A stretch of DNA of 64,000 bases, from NCBI GenBank assembly GCA_021234155.1, contig JAJEKV010000059.1, positions 845,844 to 909,843 on the forward strand, given 5' to 3'. Position 1 is the stretch's first letter, and every line of letters starts with the position of its first letter. Made by a program: the position numbers and the translations under genes. The notes under the pieces are model-generated. The model searched no databases. It saw only the letters and a list, made by a program, of their open reading frames with translations, and was not told where the DNA came from. This DNA comes from Isoetes taiwanensis. Its lineage: Eukaryota; Streptophyta; Lycopodiopsida; Isoetales; Isoetaceae. Of this stretch, positions 1 to 10,385 are shown piece by piece.

Positions 1-394
1 ACCCTACCCCAGTGGCCTGAACCACCTAAGGTGGTGAAGAAACAGAAGGTAGGGGAGCGGGCATTCAGGCTTGCCAGGACCGGAGTTCAAGAGAAAGATG
101 GTGAGATATAAGGAGTACCCTCCGCCGGACGAGGCACAATGAGTGGTATTGCCGCCAGGAGGTCCAAATACAAGCCGAGTGGGGCAGCCAAAGAAGAACC
201 AGCCCAAGCCACCCCCACCAAGGCTTTAAAAACCCGAGAGGGTTCACCACGCCAAACAGCACATACCGGGTAGTTTAGGGAGATTCGCACTTCCGTGATG
301 TGCACTAATCTCCTTATAAGGAAGGCTCTCTTCGAAGCCGCCTCCTTAGGGAGGTATTGCGCCAGCTCCTGACGCATCACGTGGTAACCCTCTA
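1..394. other. No supported gene; retroelement-like flank
   Basis: Moderately GC-rich sequence with short, mutually interrupted frames on both strands. None shows a recognisable domain. The composition resembles the degraded retroelement sequence to its right more than the AT-rich host DNA later in the window. Confidence 0.3.
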
Positions 395-553
395 ATGACC
401 CTAGCTCAAGAAGAGGTCGCGCAGCTGGTGCGTGCCTCTTTGAGGAGGGAAATTTCGCTTATCCATGCTAAGCTGGCAACCCTCATGCCCAAGGACATCC
501 ACTTAGCACCCGAGAATCAAGCAGGAGAGGCCCTAGGCCCTCAAATTTTGTAA
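395..553 (+). CDS. Small unidentified ORF (52 aa), probably a gag-like remnant
   Basis: An ATG at 395 opens a 52-codon frame ending at TAA 551-553. The product is rich in charged residues and alanine or leucine (MTLAQEEVAQLVRASLRR at the start), suggesting an alpha-helical segment. No domain is recognised and no partner gene is visible. It lies at the edge of degraded retroelement-like DNA, so it is more likely the tail of a broken element ORF than a host gene. Confidence 0.2.
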   Translation: MTLAQEEVAQLVRASLRREISLIHAKLATLMPKDIHLAPENQAGEALGPQIL

Positions 554-559
554 ATTTTG

Positions 560-1334
560 TAGAAGAATTAAAATTTTCATGTAACTATGTTTCTTATTAA
601 TATAAAAGTCTTTTCCTCTGTAAATTAGAAAAATATTGTATGCTTGAAAGATAGGAAATAGAACCCAATTGTGGTAGAATTTTTCATAGCATGTCCGAAA
701 CCCCTAGAAATCATGACTACAACAAAATTTTGCAAAAAAAAATCATCAAAAATGCAAAAATTGGGCCAGTCGGGTGAGACCGCGCCAATGGCCTCTGCGT
801 CATCGACGCGGGCGCGATCCGCGCGGACTCACCCGCCTACCCCCAAAAACTTGCTTTTAGATGTCAGTTTTGCCCAAAACAAGTTGCTAGTTAGGTTAGA
901 AGTGGCCCAATTAGCCATGTTAGCATCTCCAAATTCCCAAAATGACCAAAAATTGGCCCAAAGCAGCCAACCGGGTGAGATCAAGGCCAAACGCTGCTGC
1001 GTCGCGACGCTGAGGCCATTCGCGAACTCACCCCGGTCGGGTCATCTTTGACCCAAATCAGCCAAATTTGATCAAACAAATTGCCATGTAGTGTTTCTTG
1101 CTTTGTTTTGCTTAAGTTTGCACTTCATGGTAGCTCATTTGGACACCTTGAGCCATAGAACCAAGACCATCTTAGGTAGGCACCTTTTTGCCTAACCCCG
1201 AGGTCACCCATAGTCTATAAAATAGGTCTCATTTGCCATTTTTCCAGCTACGTAATCGCTCCTTGCCCCTTAGGCGATTTTTCGAACCCCCACCGATCTT
1301 TGCAAGCCATTTTCTACACCCTTTCCCTCGCTCA
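560..1334 (+). repeat. LTR-like non-coding segment with a TATA box
   Basis: AT-rich DNA followed by two related GC-rich stretches (about 765-840 and 960-1050), each with a CCGGGTGAG- or TCGGGTGAG-type motif and CGACGC/GCGACG runs. A TATA-like TCTATAAAATAGG lies at 1214-1226, just before a degraded ORF region that begins with an ATG at 1335. This is the arrangement expected of an old LTR, but no matching second copy was found in the window. Confidence 0.3.
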
Positions 1335-2875
1335 ATGGCTTCCGGCAACTTTGAGAGATGGTACAATGCTGCCACCATATCCATGTGCTTCCAAAGAGAC
1401 CAAGCCTTCTGTGTTTGATCACTTGACCGGGATCTTCTAACCTTGTCTAGAACACCCTACTACACGGACATTATGTGCCAAGATGATCAGCAGGTCCCCG
1501 CCTTTGGGAAGTTAGGATCGCCTCCTAGGGGAGGGAATTGGGTTTCTCTTGAGACACTTACCCAAGCCTTAGGTCGAGAGTCGGGGGATCCGAGGCAAGA
1601 AGCGCCTATGGGATAGGACTAGGACCATGCCCATTACATGACCCGGCACACAATAGGCATAGGTACCTTTCATCTCGCGACAGCCCTTGCACTCTTCATG
1701 CACTATAAGTCAATCAACAAAGTAGGGGAACCCTCTGTTCAGCCCTTAGACTTAGCGCCACTCGATACGTAGAGCCCAGGATCAAATCCTCAATATAGAA
1801 TCCTCCGCCACGAATACTATGGCACGGCACGTCGCCGGGGCACCATCTCTTCAGATCCATGAAGACTACGAAAGCAGCTAGGGGAGCAGAACCCGAATGG
1901 GAGAGCAGGGAGGCAACAAGAATGCGGAGATATAAGGCCGAGGCATGACGACGACGCGGAGAATGCCTATCGATCCACCTAAGCATCACACTTTGTCGCC
2001 GATAGTCATCGACGGGAGGAGTACATTTTGCCAATGACATCCTCAACTTGTCCTATTGTCGTGAGCGGGTGGTCTTCGAATCGACGAGCTCTTGGGCATG
2101 ATAGCACACCCGAAGAGCACGCATATATCATCGACTACTCATACCAAGAGATCCCAAGGGAGCCGGGCTGAGAGACACTCTTTATGCCGGGGAGACAATG
2201 TCGGATATAGCAGCCTATCGCCAGATAAGGGAGATCTATCGCCAGGAGCCTATCATCTCGGGGAGAGGAGGAGTTCCAGCCAGATACGAGCACACTCTAC
2301 AAACCGTGGAAGGGCCCAAGCTCAAGCCGCACTGGGCCGAGCCAGAGCATGAGGGAAGGGTCCAAAGAAGATTAACTTGGACAACGCAAACCAAAGATGT
2401 GGAGAGATCATGAAGACCTTATGGCGGTGGATGCCTGGCCGCGGGCGTACCGTGAGGAAGGGCATCGGATCGCGAGGCGTAGGGAAGGGCAGGGCACTTC
2501 GCTATTATCTTCCAGCCCCACCAAGGGCAAATGATAGTCTTCCACAAGGAGTTCAGCCCAAGGGGGAAGAACTGTGGCACTTCTCATAGCTTTTCGGGCG
2601 GGCAAAGACTCAAGATATCGCCCATGAAGATCACATCATTCTTTTAAAAGGCCGCTCCATTGCCTCGACTTTGCAAGAGGGCACCTTAGGGATGCAACAC
2701 TCTCGATTGGTAGTAGCATCAAAGACTGAACTTCGGAACCGAAGAGATGGCCCGAAAGCACTTGAAGGAAGATCGACGAGGAACATCTTGCGCTAAATCC
2801 CCCTCGCAAAGGCCTCCGATTCAGGGATGTCAAGAACTTCTTCAGGCTTTCGGGAGGCCACTGAATAGTTGTGAA
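1335..2875 (+). pseudogene. Degraded retroelement-type ORF remnants
   Basis: The plus strand carries coding-looking blocks separated by in-frame stops and frame changes: an ATG at 1335 (MASGNFERWYN..), a block at about 1430-1620, and short open blocks at 2092-2352, 2377-2589 and 2640-2810. The blocks are polar and charged, and codon use resembles the adjacent Ty3/gypsy gag more than the host exons further right. No reverse transcriptase, protease or integrase motif was seen, so the element type is not assigned. It could be the gag region of another LTR element into which the downstream gypsy element inserted. Confidence 0.3.
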
Positions 2876-3146
2876 TTTTTTTTTAAGTTTTGTGCTAAAT
2901 GTTTTTGTACCCATTGTGCTAAGATATATCTACTTTATCATGTAATCCTTATGTATTAATGGCTATTCAATGTTTTGCAAATGTAAGGCTTGTATGATCC
3001 TTATAATTAAAAATAATTCAATTTGCAAGTAAAATTGATCAACATCTAACCCAAATAAAATGTATTGATGATCGAACCTTGCAGCAAGGAACTCAAGTGC
3101 AGGATCTCAAGATCAGCACCGACCACGTAATGGGGTACCAAGGAAC
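2876..3146. other. AT-rich spacer before the gypsy gag
   Basis: AT-rich sequence with no ORF. The expected tRNA primer-binding site and the right end of a 5' LTR for the following gypsy element were looked for here and not found. The gag frame may start slightly upstream of 3147, because the preceding codons are partly open. Confidence 0.4.
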
Positions 3147-4220
3147 TTGTTCGGCAGAGAACAGGAAGACTTTGAGCAGGATATGTCACCAGAGGCAGTC
3201 AACGCAAGGTTGGTGCAGATGAGGAACCAGATGCAACACCTCATCAACTGGGCAACACCTCTCATGAATGCACAGGAAGATGGTCCTCTACCTCCACCTT
3301 GTTTTCCGGGTGGTGACGAAGTCCCTCATCAGGAAGGGGAGGGCAACCAGGGGAACGTCAGGGATAGGAGAAGGAAGAGGAGAACCAGGAGTCCATCGTC
3401 ATCTAGCTCCAGCTCATCAGATAGTTCTTCCAGTGAGGATAGCTCTAGCTCCGACAGTCAGTCTGGCACACCTAAAGCAAGGAAAAGAGCAAGAAGGACA
3501 GATGACTATCAGAAAAAGGTGGATAGTGCTATGAGCAATGTGTGGAAGACAAGGAAGCTGGGCCAGTTTTCAGGGAAAGACAGGTCAGGTATGGAGGCTG
3601 AAGCATGGCTTGATGAAATGGAAGAATTTGGCAACTCCTACGGTATGAAAGACAAGGACATAGGGAAAGTTGCAACAGCTAACCTTATTGGACCGGCAAG
3701 GATCTGGTGGAAGGGATATGCTAAGTCTAACAAGCTGAAGAGGAACAATTGTAGGTTTAAGACCTTCAGCAAGGCGTTCCGCAAGCACTATGTGCCAAGG
3801 TCTCATACTAGTAGACAGATCCAGCAGTTTTACAGGTTGAATCAGGGTAGCTTATCAGTGGCTAAGTATACCGAAGAATTCATGAGGCTTAGGCTCCATG
3901 TTCCTGGAGTCTCAGAAAGGCAAGCAGTGGACACTTACATTGAGGGGTTGAACAGCAATATCAAGAGACTTGTTAGAGCAATCAACCCAAGGTCAGTTGC
4001 AGAGGCCGAAGATAAAGCTATAAGTTTGGAGGAGGCACCAGCAACTCCAGCAGAGAAGCAGTCAACCTTCAGGGGTAAGAATACAGTAAGGCGTGATCGG
4101 GGGCAATATCGGGGTAAGCAATCGCCAGCCCACACCATCGAGGTCGTACAGAAGAAGGAAAGGGTCGTAACAAAGCTTTTGGGGACCGTAAGCCACGTAA
4201 TGCATCGGGGCGGTGTTTAA
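3147..4220 (+). CDS. gag: Gag polyprotein of Ty3/gypsy element
   Basis: Open frame of 357 residues from ATG 3147. Residues about 70-115 form a basic, serine-rich low-complexity segment (RRRKRRTRSP followed by a long serine run). The retrotransposon Gag core follows at about 140-285, with the typical EAEAWLDEMEEF, ARIWWKGYAK and YTEEFMRLRL-type motifs. Gag forms the cytoplasmic virus-like particle that packages element RNA. A CCHC zinc knuckle is expected after the core but is not in this frame; the frame ends at 4220 in a region that looks frameshifted (4180-4380), so the C-terminus is probably damaged. Gag lies directly upstream of the protease frame, as usual for this family. Confidence 0.85.
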   Translation: MFGREQEDFEQDMSPEAVNARLVQMRNQMQHLINWATPLMNAQEDGPLPPPCFPGGDEVPHQEGEGNQGNVRDRRRKRRTRSPSSSSSSSSDSSSSEDSSSSDSQSGTPKARKRARRTDDYQKKVDSAMSNVWKTRKLGQFSGKDRSGMEAEAWLDEMEEFGNSYGMKDKDIGKVATANLIGPARIWWKGYAKSNKLKRNNCRFKTFSKAFRKHYVPRSHTSRQIQQFYRLNQGSLSVAKYTEEFMRLRLHVPGVSERQAVDTYIEGLNSNIKRLVRAINPRSVAEAEDKAISLEEAPATPAEKQSTFRGKNTVRRDRGQYRGKQSPAHTIEVVQKKERVVTKLLGTVSHVMHRGGV

Positions 4221-4380
4221 GCCGCCTCCTAGAGCGACCCAAGAAGGAAAAGAGACAAGAATGCATTGAGAAAAAGTTATGTTTCAGTGCTTCCGGCCGT
4301 GGCACCGAACGATGATTGCCCATTCGCCATGCAAGCAGCCTTTGGCGTAACGGTGGATTGGGACTCCCCAACGTAGGCCG

Positions 4381-5100
4381 GACGAGGGCGATGAACAGCA
4401 GGAGGCCCAGGACTTCATAGATGGTGAGTGTCACATATGTGCAAACATTGAGACAGGTGATATTGAGAATCAGTCGACTGTCATCGCGGCTGATGGGATC
4501 ATAGATAGTAATCCATATGTAGTCCTCATAGATACAGGTAGCTCTCATAATTTTGCATCTCCTAGATTGGCTGCCTTAATGAAGAACAAGGTATTGAAGT
4601 CTAAGCCAAGGCCAGTAGCTATGGCAAACGGCGCCATTCGGCACACAAGGGGCAGGAGAATCATCTTTGATATAGACCTCAGTGGGGCTAAGTGGCCGAT
4701 GGGAGCGGAAGTCATGGATATCGGGAGATACGATCTTATAGTGGGGATGGAATTTTTGAAGCCAGCCAAAGCCATGATTGATTGCGACCGGAATGAAGTC
4801 ACCATGACGGCACCAGACGGCAGCAAATTGATAGTGAAAGGTAAGAAGCTAGATTCTCCTATGCAGTGTATTTCTTTGAAGCAGCTAAGGAAGAGTATAG
4901 AAAGGAATAAGGTGGATTACATCTTGAGGATGGAATCAGTTGAGCCAGGCAAGCAAGATGGAAGTGACCCAAAGGGAAATCAGTTGCCCAGGCAGATAGC
5001 AAGGCTTATTTCAGAGTTCAAGGATGTATTTCCGGATGAAATCCGGCAGCTGCCACCTTATAGGGGCGTGGAATGTGAGATCACATTGGCTCGAATGTGA
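4381..5100 (+). CDS. pol: Aspartic protease and start of pol (gypsy)
   Basis: A plus frame is open from about 4381 to TGA 5098-5100. The retropepsin active-site motif DTGSSH is encoded at 4531-4548, followed by a hydrophobic flap region and YDLIVGMEFLKP, the typical gypsy protease C-terminal block. The 3' part (FKDVFPDEIRQLPPYRG) is the linker seen just before reverse transcriptase in plant gypsy elements. The protease processes Gag-Pol in the particle. The TGA at 5098 lies where other elements read straight into RT, so the polyprotein is interrupted here. Confidence 0.8.
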   Translation, partial: DEGDEQQEAQDFIDGECHICANIETGDIENQSTVIAADGIIDSNPYVVLIDTGSSHNFASPRLAALMKNKVLKSKPRPVAMANGAIRHTRGRRIIFDIDLSGAKWPMGAEVMDIGRYDLIVGMEFLKPAKAMIDCDRNEVTMTAPDGSKLIVKGKKLDSPMQCISLKQLRKSIERNKVDYILRMESVEPGKQDGSDPKGNQLPRQIARLISEFKDVFPDEIRQLPPYRGVECEITLARM

Positions 5101-5780
5101 TCTAAGCCTACCAAGAAGCCATATAGAATGAGCACCCGAATTGATTGAGCTCAAGAAGCGGCTTCAGGAGTTGCTTGAGCTTGGCTTTATAAGAGCAAGT
5201 GTGTCTCCTTTTGGGGCACCCATACTCTTTGTAAAGAAGAAAAGATGGGAGCTTAAGAATGTGCATGATAGACTATCGCCACCTTTAATGACGATTAAGA
5301 ACGGTATGCATTGCCAAGGGCGAGGCGACCTAATGGATCAGCTGGGGAGCAAAGGTATTCTCAAAAATTGATTTGAGGTCGGGGATACCACCGATAAGAA
5401 TAAAAAGAAGAGGATATCCATAAGACCGCTTTAACGCGGTATGGTCACTTTGAGTTTACAAGAATGCCCTTTGGACTATCGAATGCTCCAAAGAACGTTT
5501 ATGCGCCTCATGAACGACATCTTGAGACTTCTTGGATGAGTTTGTTATTGTCTTCTTCGACGACATTCTAATCTACTGACAAGTCCCTCAAGAGCATTGT
5601 CGCGATCTCGGGAAAGTGTTGGAGAAGTTGAGACGTCATAGGTTGTATGGGAAGCTCTCTAAGTGCCACTTTGCAACAGGTCGAGTGGAGTATTTGGGGC
5701 ATGTGGTAACATCCGAGGGAATCTCCACGGATCCATCTAAGATTGAAGCAATAGTCGATTGGCCAGCTCAAGGAATGTGG
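5101..5780 (+). pseudogene. pol: Frameshifted reverse transcriptase domain
   Basis: RT blocks appear in order but in changing frames: PYRMST and [18 protein letters not shown], then [16 protein letters not shown] (about 5195-5245), a damaged middle region, and finally VIVFFDDILIYS (about 5540-5580). The last contains the catalytic DD doublet, followed by LSKCHFATGRVEYLGHVV. The central part with the first catalytic aspartate is scrambled by stops and small indels. This copy cannot make functional RT without correction. The family and reading direction are nevertheless clear. Confidence 0.8.
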
Positions 5781-6315
5781 CAGTAAGTAAGCTTTCTTTC
5801 GGGTTGGCGGGATATTACAGAAAGTTCGTGAAGGACTTTGCTAAGTGGGCGCCCCTGCAATGGGACCTCACCAAGGCCAACAAGATTAAGGATTGGACTA
5901 GCCATTGGTTAGAGAAAGTCCAAGCTTCTTCGAGAAGCTTAAAGAGGCCTTAACAACAGCGGTGCTTGTTCTCCGGATCCAGTAAAGATAAGTTGGTAGC
6001 AACAGATGCAAGCAAGATAGCAACAAAAGGCGTCTTGATGCAAGAAGGAAGGGTAGTCGCCTACCATTTGGAAGAAGATGAACGACGCTTAACAACGCTA
6101 CCCAACCCATGATCGAGCCGCTAGCCATTGTCGGGGCATTGAGGATATGGAGGCATTATCGCTGGGAAGGAAGTTTCAGTTGGATACCGATCACCGAGTC
6201 CGCAGATCTTTTACCCACCCTCCTCAACTTAAGGCAAAGGAGGTGGATGGAATTCCTTTGAGGAGTATGATTTTGACATTGTATATAAGCCCTGGTAAGC
6301 TTAATGTGGTAGCAG
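5781..6315 (+). pseudogene. pol: Degraded RNase H domain (gypsy)
   Basis: Fragments in several frames recall the RT-RNase H connection and RNase H: GLAGYYRKFVKDFAKWA at about 5797-5850, LVATDASKIATKGVLMQ at about 5994-6045 (the catalytic TDAS), and DFDIVYKPGKLNVVADA (about 6270-6320). RNase H removes the RNA strand during reverse transcription. Stops between the blocks show that the domain is no longer open. Confidence 0.75.
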
Positions 6316-7881
6316 ATGCCCCTCCGAGGAGACCATTCCGCACAAGGACGATTGTATGCGATCTCCACTCTTTCGAGTGAGTTTGGCAAGAAGATTGAGG
6401 AGTCCTTGCCAGCAGATGTGGACTTCAAGGAGGTATGGGAAAGTCTTTCTAGGGAAGCCAGAACAGATAAGGAGCGGGAAGCCTTTAAGCATTATAAGAA
6501 GGAAGGCAACCTGTTGTATCACAAGCATAAGTTGTGTGTGCCCGAATCGTCAGGGGTAAGGAAGTTAATTCTTCACGACACACATAACAGCCCAATAGCA
6601 GGGCATGCTGGCTTCATGAAGACCTATTTCAAGATTCGAAGTAGCTACTTCTGGCCAGGAATGAAGAGGCAGATAGCTGCATATATTCGGGATTGCCAGC
6701 TATGTCAGCAGACGAAAGCGGAGCAACTTCGGATTCCAGGTGCTTTAGAGCCATTAGGAGTGCCAAATGCAAAGTGGGAGGTCATAAGCATGGATTTCAT
6801 CACAGGTCTCCCAAGAACTCTTCGAGGCAAGGATGCATTGATGGTTGTCGTAGATAAGTTATCTAAGATGGCACATTTTGTGCCTTGCAAGACTACTGAC
6901 ACCGCATTAGATACTGCCAAGTTATTTGTAAGGGAGATTTTCAGGCTCCATGGCATGCCTCGGGAGATAATATCGGATAGAGATTCTAAGTTTATGAGTG
7001 CCTTTTGGCAGGATCTCTTTAGCACCATTCAGACGAAGCTCTCCATGAGCACGGCATATCATCCCCAAACAGATGGCCAGACGGAAAGGACGAATCGGAT
7101 CATTGAAGACATGCTTCGGAGCTATGTGTGGAACAAGCAGTCCAAGTGGGATGAGTACATTCACTTGGTGGAATTCGCCTACAACAGTGCCAAGCAGGAG
7201 TCATCTCAGATGTCTCCTTTTATGGTGAATTACGGGTACCAGTGCTTAACCCCGGATACCTGGCACAATCCTGTGTCCAAGGTAGAAGTGTCCCAGCAGA
7301 TGTTAGGGGATATGCAGCAGCTAGTAGAGGAAGTAAGGGGTTATTTATTGGCAGCAAGAAGTCGGCAGAAGAGTGTAGCCGACAAGCACAGGACCGTAAG
7401 GGAGTTCAAGGTAGGCGATAGCGTCTGGTTGAAGATCAAGGTGAAGCAAGCCAAGCTTCGGATTGGGAGTTGTAAGAAGCTTGCCCCTAGGTGGGCTGGG
7501 CCGTTCAAGATTTTGGAGAGAGTGGGCTCTCAAGCCTACAAGTTGGACCTGCCAGCCCATCTTAAGGTCCACAAGGTCTTCCACGTAAGTTTATTAAAAA
7601 GGCACAATCCTAACCCCGAGGAGGTTTTGGATACTCCAACTTTGTTGGAAATGACGGAAGAGCAAGTAGAAATAGTGCCTGAGTTACTTCTTGATAAGTC
7701 ATTCAAGAAGACAAGGAGGTCTCAATTCCTCCAATATTTGGTTAAGTGGAAGCACTTACCTGTGGAAGATGCGACATGGGTATTAAAGCAAGATTTGGAG
7801 AAGCAATACCCAGAATTTATGAAGGAGTTTGATGGGCGAGTCGTCTCCGACTTAGTCGACCCCGACTTGCCAGGTGGTTAG
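6316..7881 (+). CDS. pol: Integrase with C-terminal chromodomain (gypsy)
   Basis: Open frame of 521 residues. The N-terminal zinc-binding HHCC module is visible (H90, H97, C127, C130; GHAGFMKTY and CQLCQQ). The catalytic core has D160 (VISMDFITGLPR), D221 (ISDRDSKF) and E257 (DGQTERTNRI), with 35 residues between D221 and E257, the classic DD35E spacing. Residues about 470-505 (FLQYLVKWKHLP..ATW) form a chromodomain, which in chromoviruses is thought to steer integration toward marked chromatin. The ATG at 6316 is arbitrary, since the natural product is a pol polyprotein. The intact integrase contrasts with the broken RT upstream. Confidence 0.9.
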   Translation: MPLRGDHSAQGRLYAISTLSSEFGKKIEESLPADVDFKEVWESLSREARTDKEREAFKHYKKEGNLLYHKHKLCVPESSGVRKLILHDTHNSPIAGHAGFMKTYFKIRSSYFWPGMKRQIAAYIRDCQLCQQTKAEQLRIPGALEPLGVPNAKWEVISMDFITGLPRTLRGKDALMVVVDKLSKMAHFVPCKTTDTALDTAKLFVREIFRLHGMPREIISDRDSKFMSAFWQDLFSTIQTKLSMSTAYHPQTDGQTERTNRIIEDMLRSYVWNKQSKWDEYIHLVEFAYNSAKQESSQMSPFMVNYGYQCLTPDTWHNPVSKVEVSQQMLGDMQQLVEEVRGYLLAARSRQKSVADKHRTVREFKVGDSVWLKIKVKQAKLRIGSCKKLAPRWAGPFKILERVGSQAYKLDLPAHLKVHKVFHVSLLKRHNPNPEEVLDTPTLLEMTEEQVEIVPELLLDKSFKKTRRSQFLQYLVKWKHLPVEDATWVLKQDLEKQYPEFMKEFDGRVVSDLVDPDLPGG

Positions 7882-8726
7882 CTAGTATGTTTTTAGTTAG
7901 CCTTAAGCCTGGCGCATGCATTCTAGTTAGTAGGATGCATGTGCCAGAACCTTGGATCGTGTGGGCGATGATGGGATACGCCTTTAGGGCATTCTCTAGG
8001 CCACACGCACCAAGAGGTGCGCATGACCATTAGGGTCATGTGAGTGAGGATGAGGCATGGTGGGCGATGATGGGACATCGATCGGATGATCTCTATGCCA
8101 CGATGCGGGGTACGCACACCTGGCCGTAGGAGGGTCATGGTGAAGGTTAAGTGATCATGCGCGATGATGGGATCGTGAGACGTTCCCTAGCTCAAACCCG
8201 TGGGGCATGATGCACTAGGGGTACTCGGCACCGGGTAACCGAGTACAAGGTAGCACTCGATCATGGGCAATGATGGGAGCATCTTAAATGATCCTTAAGC
8301 TCAAATCCGAAAGGGCCATGATCTTGGGCAAGGTAGTAGGACAACCTTGAGCCAGTAGTTCGGCTCAAGGAGGTAAGGGGGGTGGTCCCCTAAAACCACA
8401 AATTATTAACTAAACTAACGTAATGTGCTCCTTTTGCAGGCAAGTAGAAGGTGGACTTGAACGAGGAGCGCATTACGAGAAGATAGGGGGAGCCATAATT
8501 TAGATTATGAACCCTAATAACTCTTATAATAGTAGTTTGAATTATTATAAGAAATAACTATGTTAAGGCTATATAATTTTGTATAAGTACAAATATAGCC
8601 TAAATTTTGACCTTTTAACTAATAAAACTCGATTGCTAAACTAAATTAAAGGTTATGACATGTTTTGTTTTGCAGGCATAAGGTAGGATCGTCACCTTAG
8701 CGCAATGCTGAGGACAGCATTGTCCT
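7882..8726 (+). repeat. Gypsy 3' untranslated region with imperfect repeats
   Basis: Non-coding stretch between the integrase stop and the polypurine tract. A motif of the type GGGCGATGATGGGA recurs at about 7962, 8064, 8160 and 8265, giving an imperfect tandem series with roughly 100-bp spacing. No ORF with a recognisable product was seen. Confidence 0.6.
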
Positions 8727-8739
8727 AAGGGGGGGAGAA
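8727..8739 (+). other. Polypurine tract
   Basis: AAGGGGGGGAGAA directly precedes the TGTGACG start of the LTR. A purine run in this position primes plus-strand DNA synthesis in LTR retrotransposons. Confidence 0.85.
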
Positions 8740-10385
8740 TGTGACGGTCCAGGGGAATATACGTCATAAATACGTATATTCCTGGATCCGTCACTATACA
8801 AGTCTATCATTCATAGCCTTGTATACCATAGGTTGTGGCACTAGGGGGCATGGCCAAGTTAATTTCATAACTTAGCCAACCATAGGTTAAGCCATGATCC
8901 ACGTGGCCTTAACCTATTGGGGCACCGCCACACAGGACTCACCCCATTGGGCTTAACGTGGCATCCTAGGTGGACCTAGCTTATATAGGCCTAAACCCCT
9001 AACCCTAGGCCTCTTTTCCAGCCCTAGCACCCGGAGACTCACCTACTGCTCGAAACCCCGTTTTCAACATCGCTTGTTGTGGCATAGGTTGGTGCAAAGA
9101 GCCTGCCAGGTAGACGCGTTCTTGGAGTAGGAGCAGCAGCTTGGGAGTCGGAGACCATGGATGCGCACGGATCTGGAGGGAGAGCTTCAGGAGCAGGTAT
9201 GTAGGATAGTAGTTGTGATAGCTTATCTGGAATTAGCATTCCAGATATGCTAGTATCTTGTATCTAGAGTAGAGCCATCCTAGAACCCGTATTCAACATC
9301 TTGAACCCTAATCAACGAACCCTAACCATTAGTTAGATTGTATGATTAGGTTAAGATGTTCTTCTTATGATCATTCTTAGGATATGATGATTATGTGATG
9401 TTGGTTGATCATGTTTGCTCCTCTTGTATTGGGAAGGGGGGTAGAGACCTAGGGCCATATGTAGTATGTTCCTAGAGTAGATCCCTTAGTTCCTATTAGA
9501 TGCGGCTGCGGCATAGGAGCCCACCGGGCTATTGAGGCTACGATATGACTCAGCACCAGCACAACGGGCTAGAGGGAAAGTGGGAGGGAGGATCCCCGCC
9601 GAGTGGGGGGGCCGGGGGATCCCATAGTGGGCTAGGCTTATGGTCTGGTCACTTCGTGTGGGCGAGCATGGGTCCCGACACCTCCGGGGGCAATGGTGTC
9701 GCCTCGCCTCTCGAGCTGCAAGTGTCGGCTTGGCTCTCGCTTTGGGGTTCACCGGCACTAATCGCGGTGTCGCCACGATTCTCTCACCCCACCGCACCTC
9801 TAGACCCCTGGGAAGGGGAGATGCAACCCTTCCTCGCCTCATCGGACCGGGGAGATGCAACCTGGAGTAGTCCCGATGGGTGATGCCATGGGATTTGCGT
9901 GATCAGGAAGGCTAGAGTCCCGTGTGAGCTCGATTTAGCCCATCTGCAAAGTATGCACAGGAGGGGCGGATGGAGTGGTCAACCCTAGCCATTGTTCTAT
10001 GCCAGCCCTCGCCATTGCCATGACTCGGTCTGCTCTATCTTGAGACCTAGCCGGTCAGTCATCCCCCTTACGAGTCTGAGCCAGGGTAGGAGCTCTCGTG
10101 TTTCACGGTTTGTGCTTATCATTTTTGTATTGGTATATGCGTGATGCACTACTCTTCGAGGTAGTATTTATATATGTTTGATGCTAGTTCTGACGTGTTA
10201 TCGCTTCCGCTGTTATAGGAGCCCATAGGGGAAGGGCGCGCAAGACACCTTCGTATTCCCTTCCCGCACTAGGAGTCACCTCAGAGTGCGGAGTAGACGA
10301 AGGGCCCAGACGGTTGCTGAGCCGGATGGGGGATTTCCTGCCGAGTGTACGGCCGGGCGCCGTATGTTTAGCAGGGAGCGTCACA
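8740..10385 (+). repeat. 3' LTR of the gypsy element (about 1.65 kb)
   Basis: Begins TGTGACG at 8740 and ends CGTCACA at 10385, a 7-bp terminal inverted repeat with the canonical TG..CA ends, immediately after the polypurine tract. A perfect 11-bp hairpin (GGAATATACGT at 8754-8764, its complement at 8772-8782) sits near the left end. ORFs inside it (for example 9545-9883) have no recognisable product. No matching 5' LTR was found in the window. Confidence 0.8.
8982..8989 (+). promoter_or_regulatory. TATA box inside the LTR
   Basis: TATATAGG lies about 240 bp into the LTR and is followed by the TSS-proximal CCTAACCCTAGG stretch. This is where the U3/R boundary of a plant LTR promoter is expected. 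Transcription start not demonstrated. Confidence 0.5.

Larger units (their letters stand above)
3147..10385 (+). mobile_element. Ty3/gypsy LTR retrotransposon with chromodomain, 5' LTR missing
   Basis: In order on the plus strand there are gag, aspartic protease, reverse transcriptase, RNase H, integrase with a C-terminal chromodomain, a polypurine tract and a 3' LTR. That order, with integrase after RNase H, is diagnostic of Ty3/gypsy; the terminal chromodomain places it among the plant chromoviruses. The RT and RNase H parts carry stops and frame changes, while gag and integrase stay open. No second copy of the 3' LTR was found upstream, so the element is 5'-truncated or its 5' LTR was lost. 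It is unlikely to be autonomous. Confidence 0.9.

Noticed and set aside
8990-9330. CCCTAA-type telomere-like motifs
   Set aside because: Only scattered single units inside the LTR; no tandem array.
9545-9883. 112-codon ORF inside the 3' LTR, with overlapping ORFs on both strands
   Set aside because: GC-rich LTR sequence produces overlapping open frames in several phases; none has a domain.
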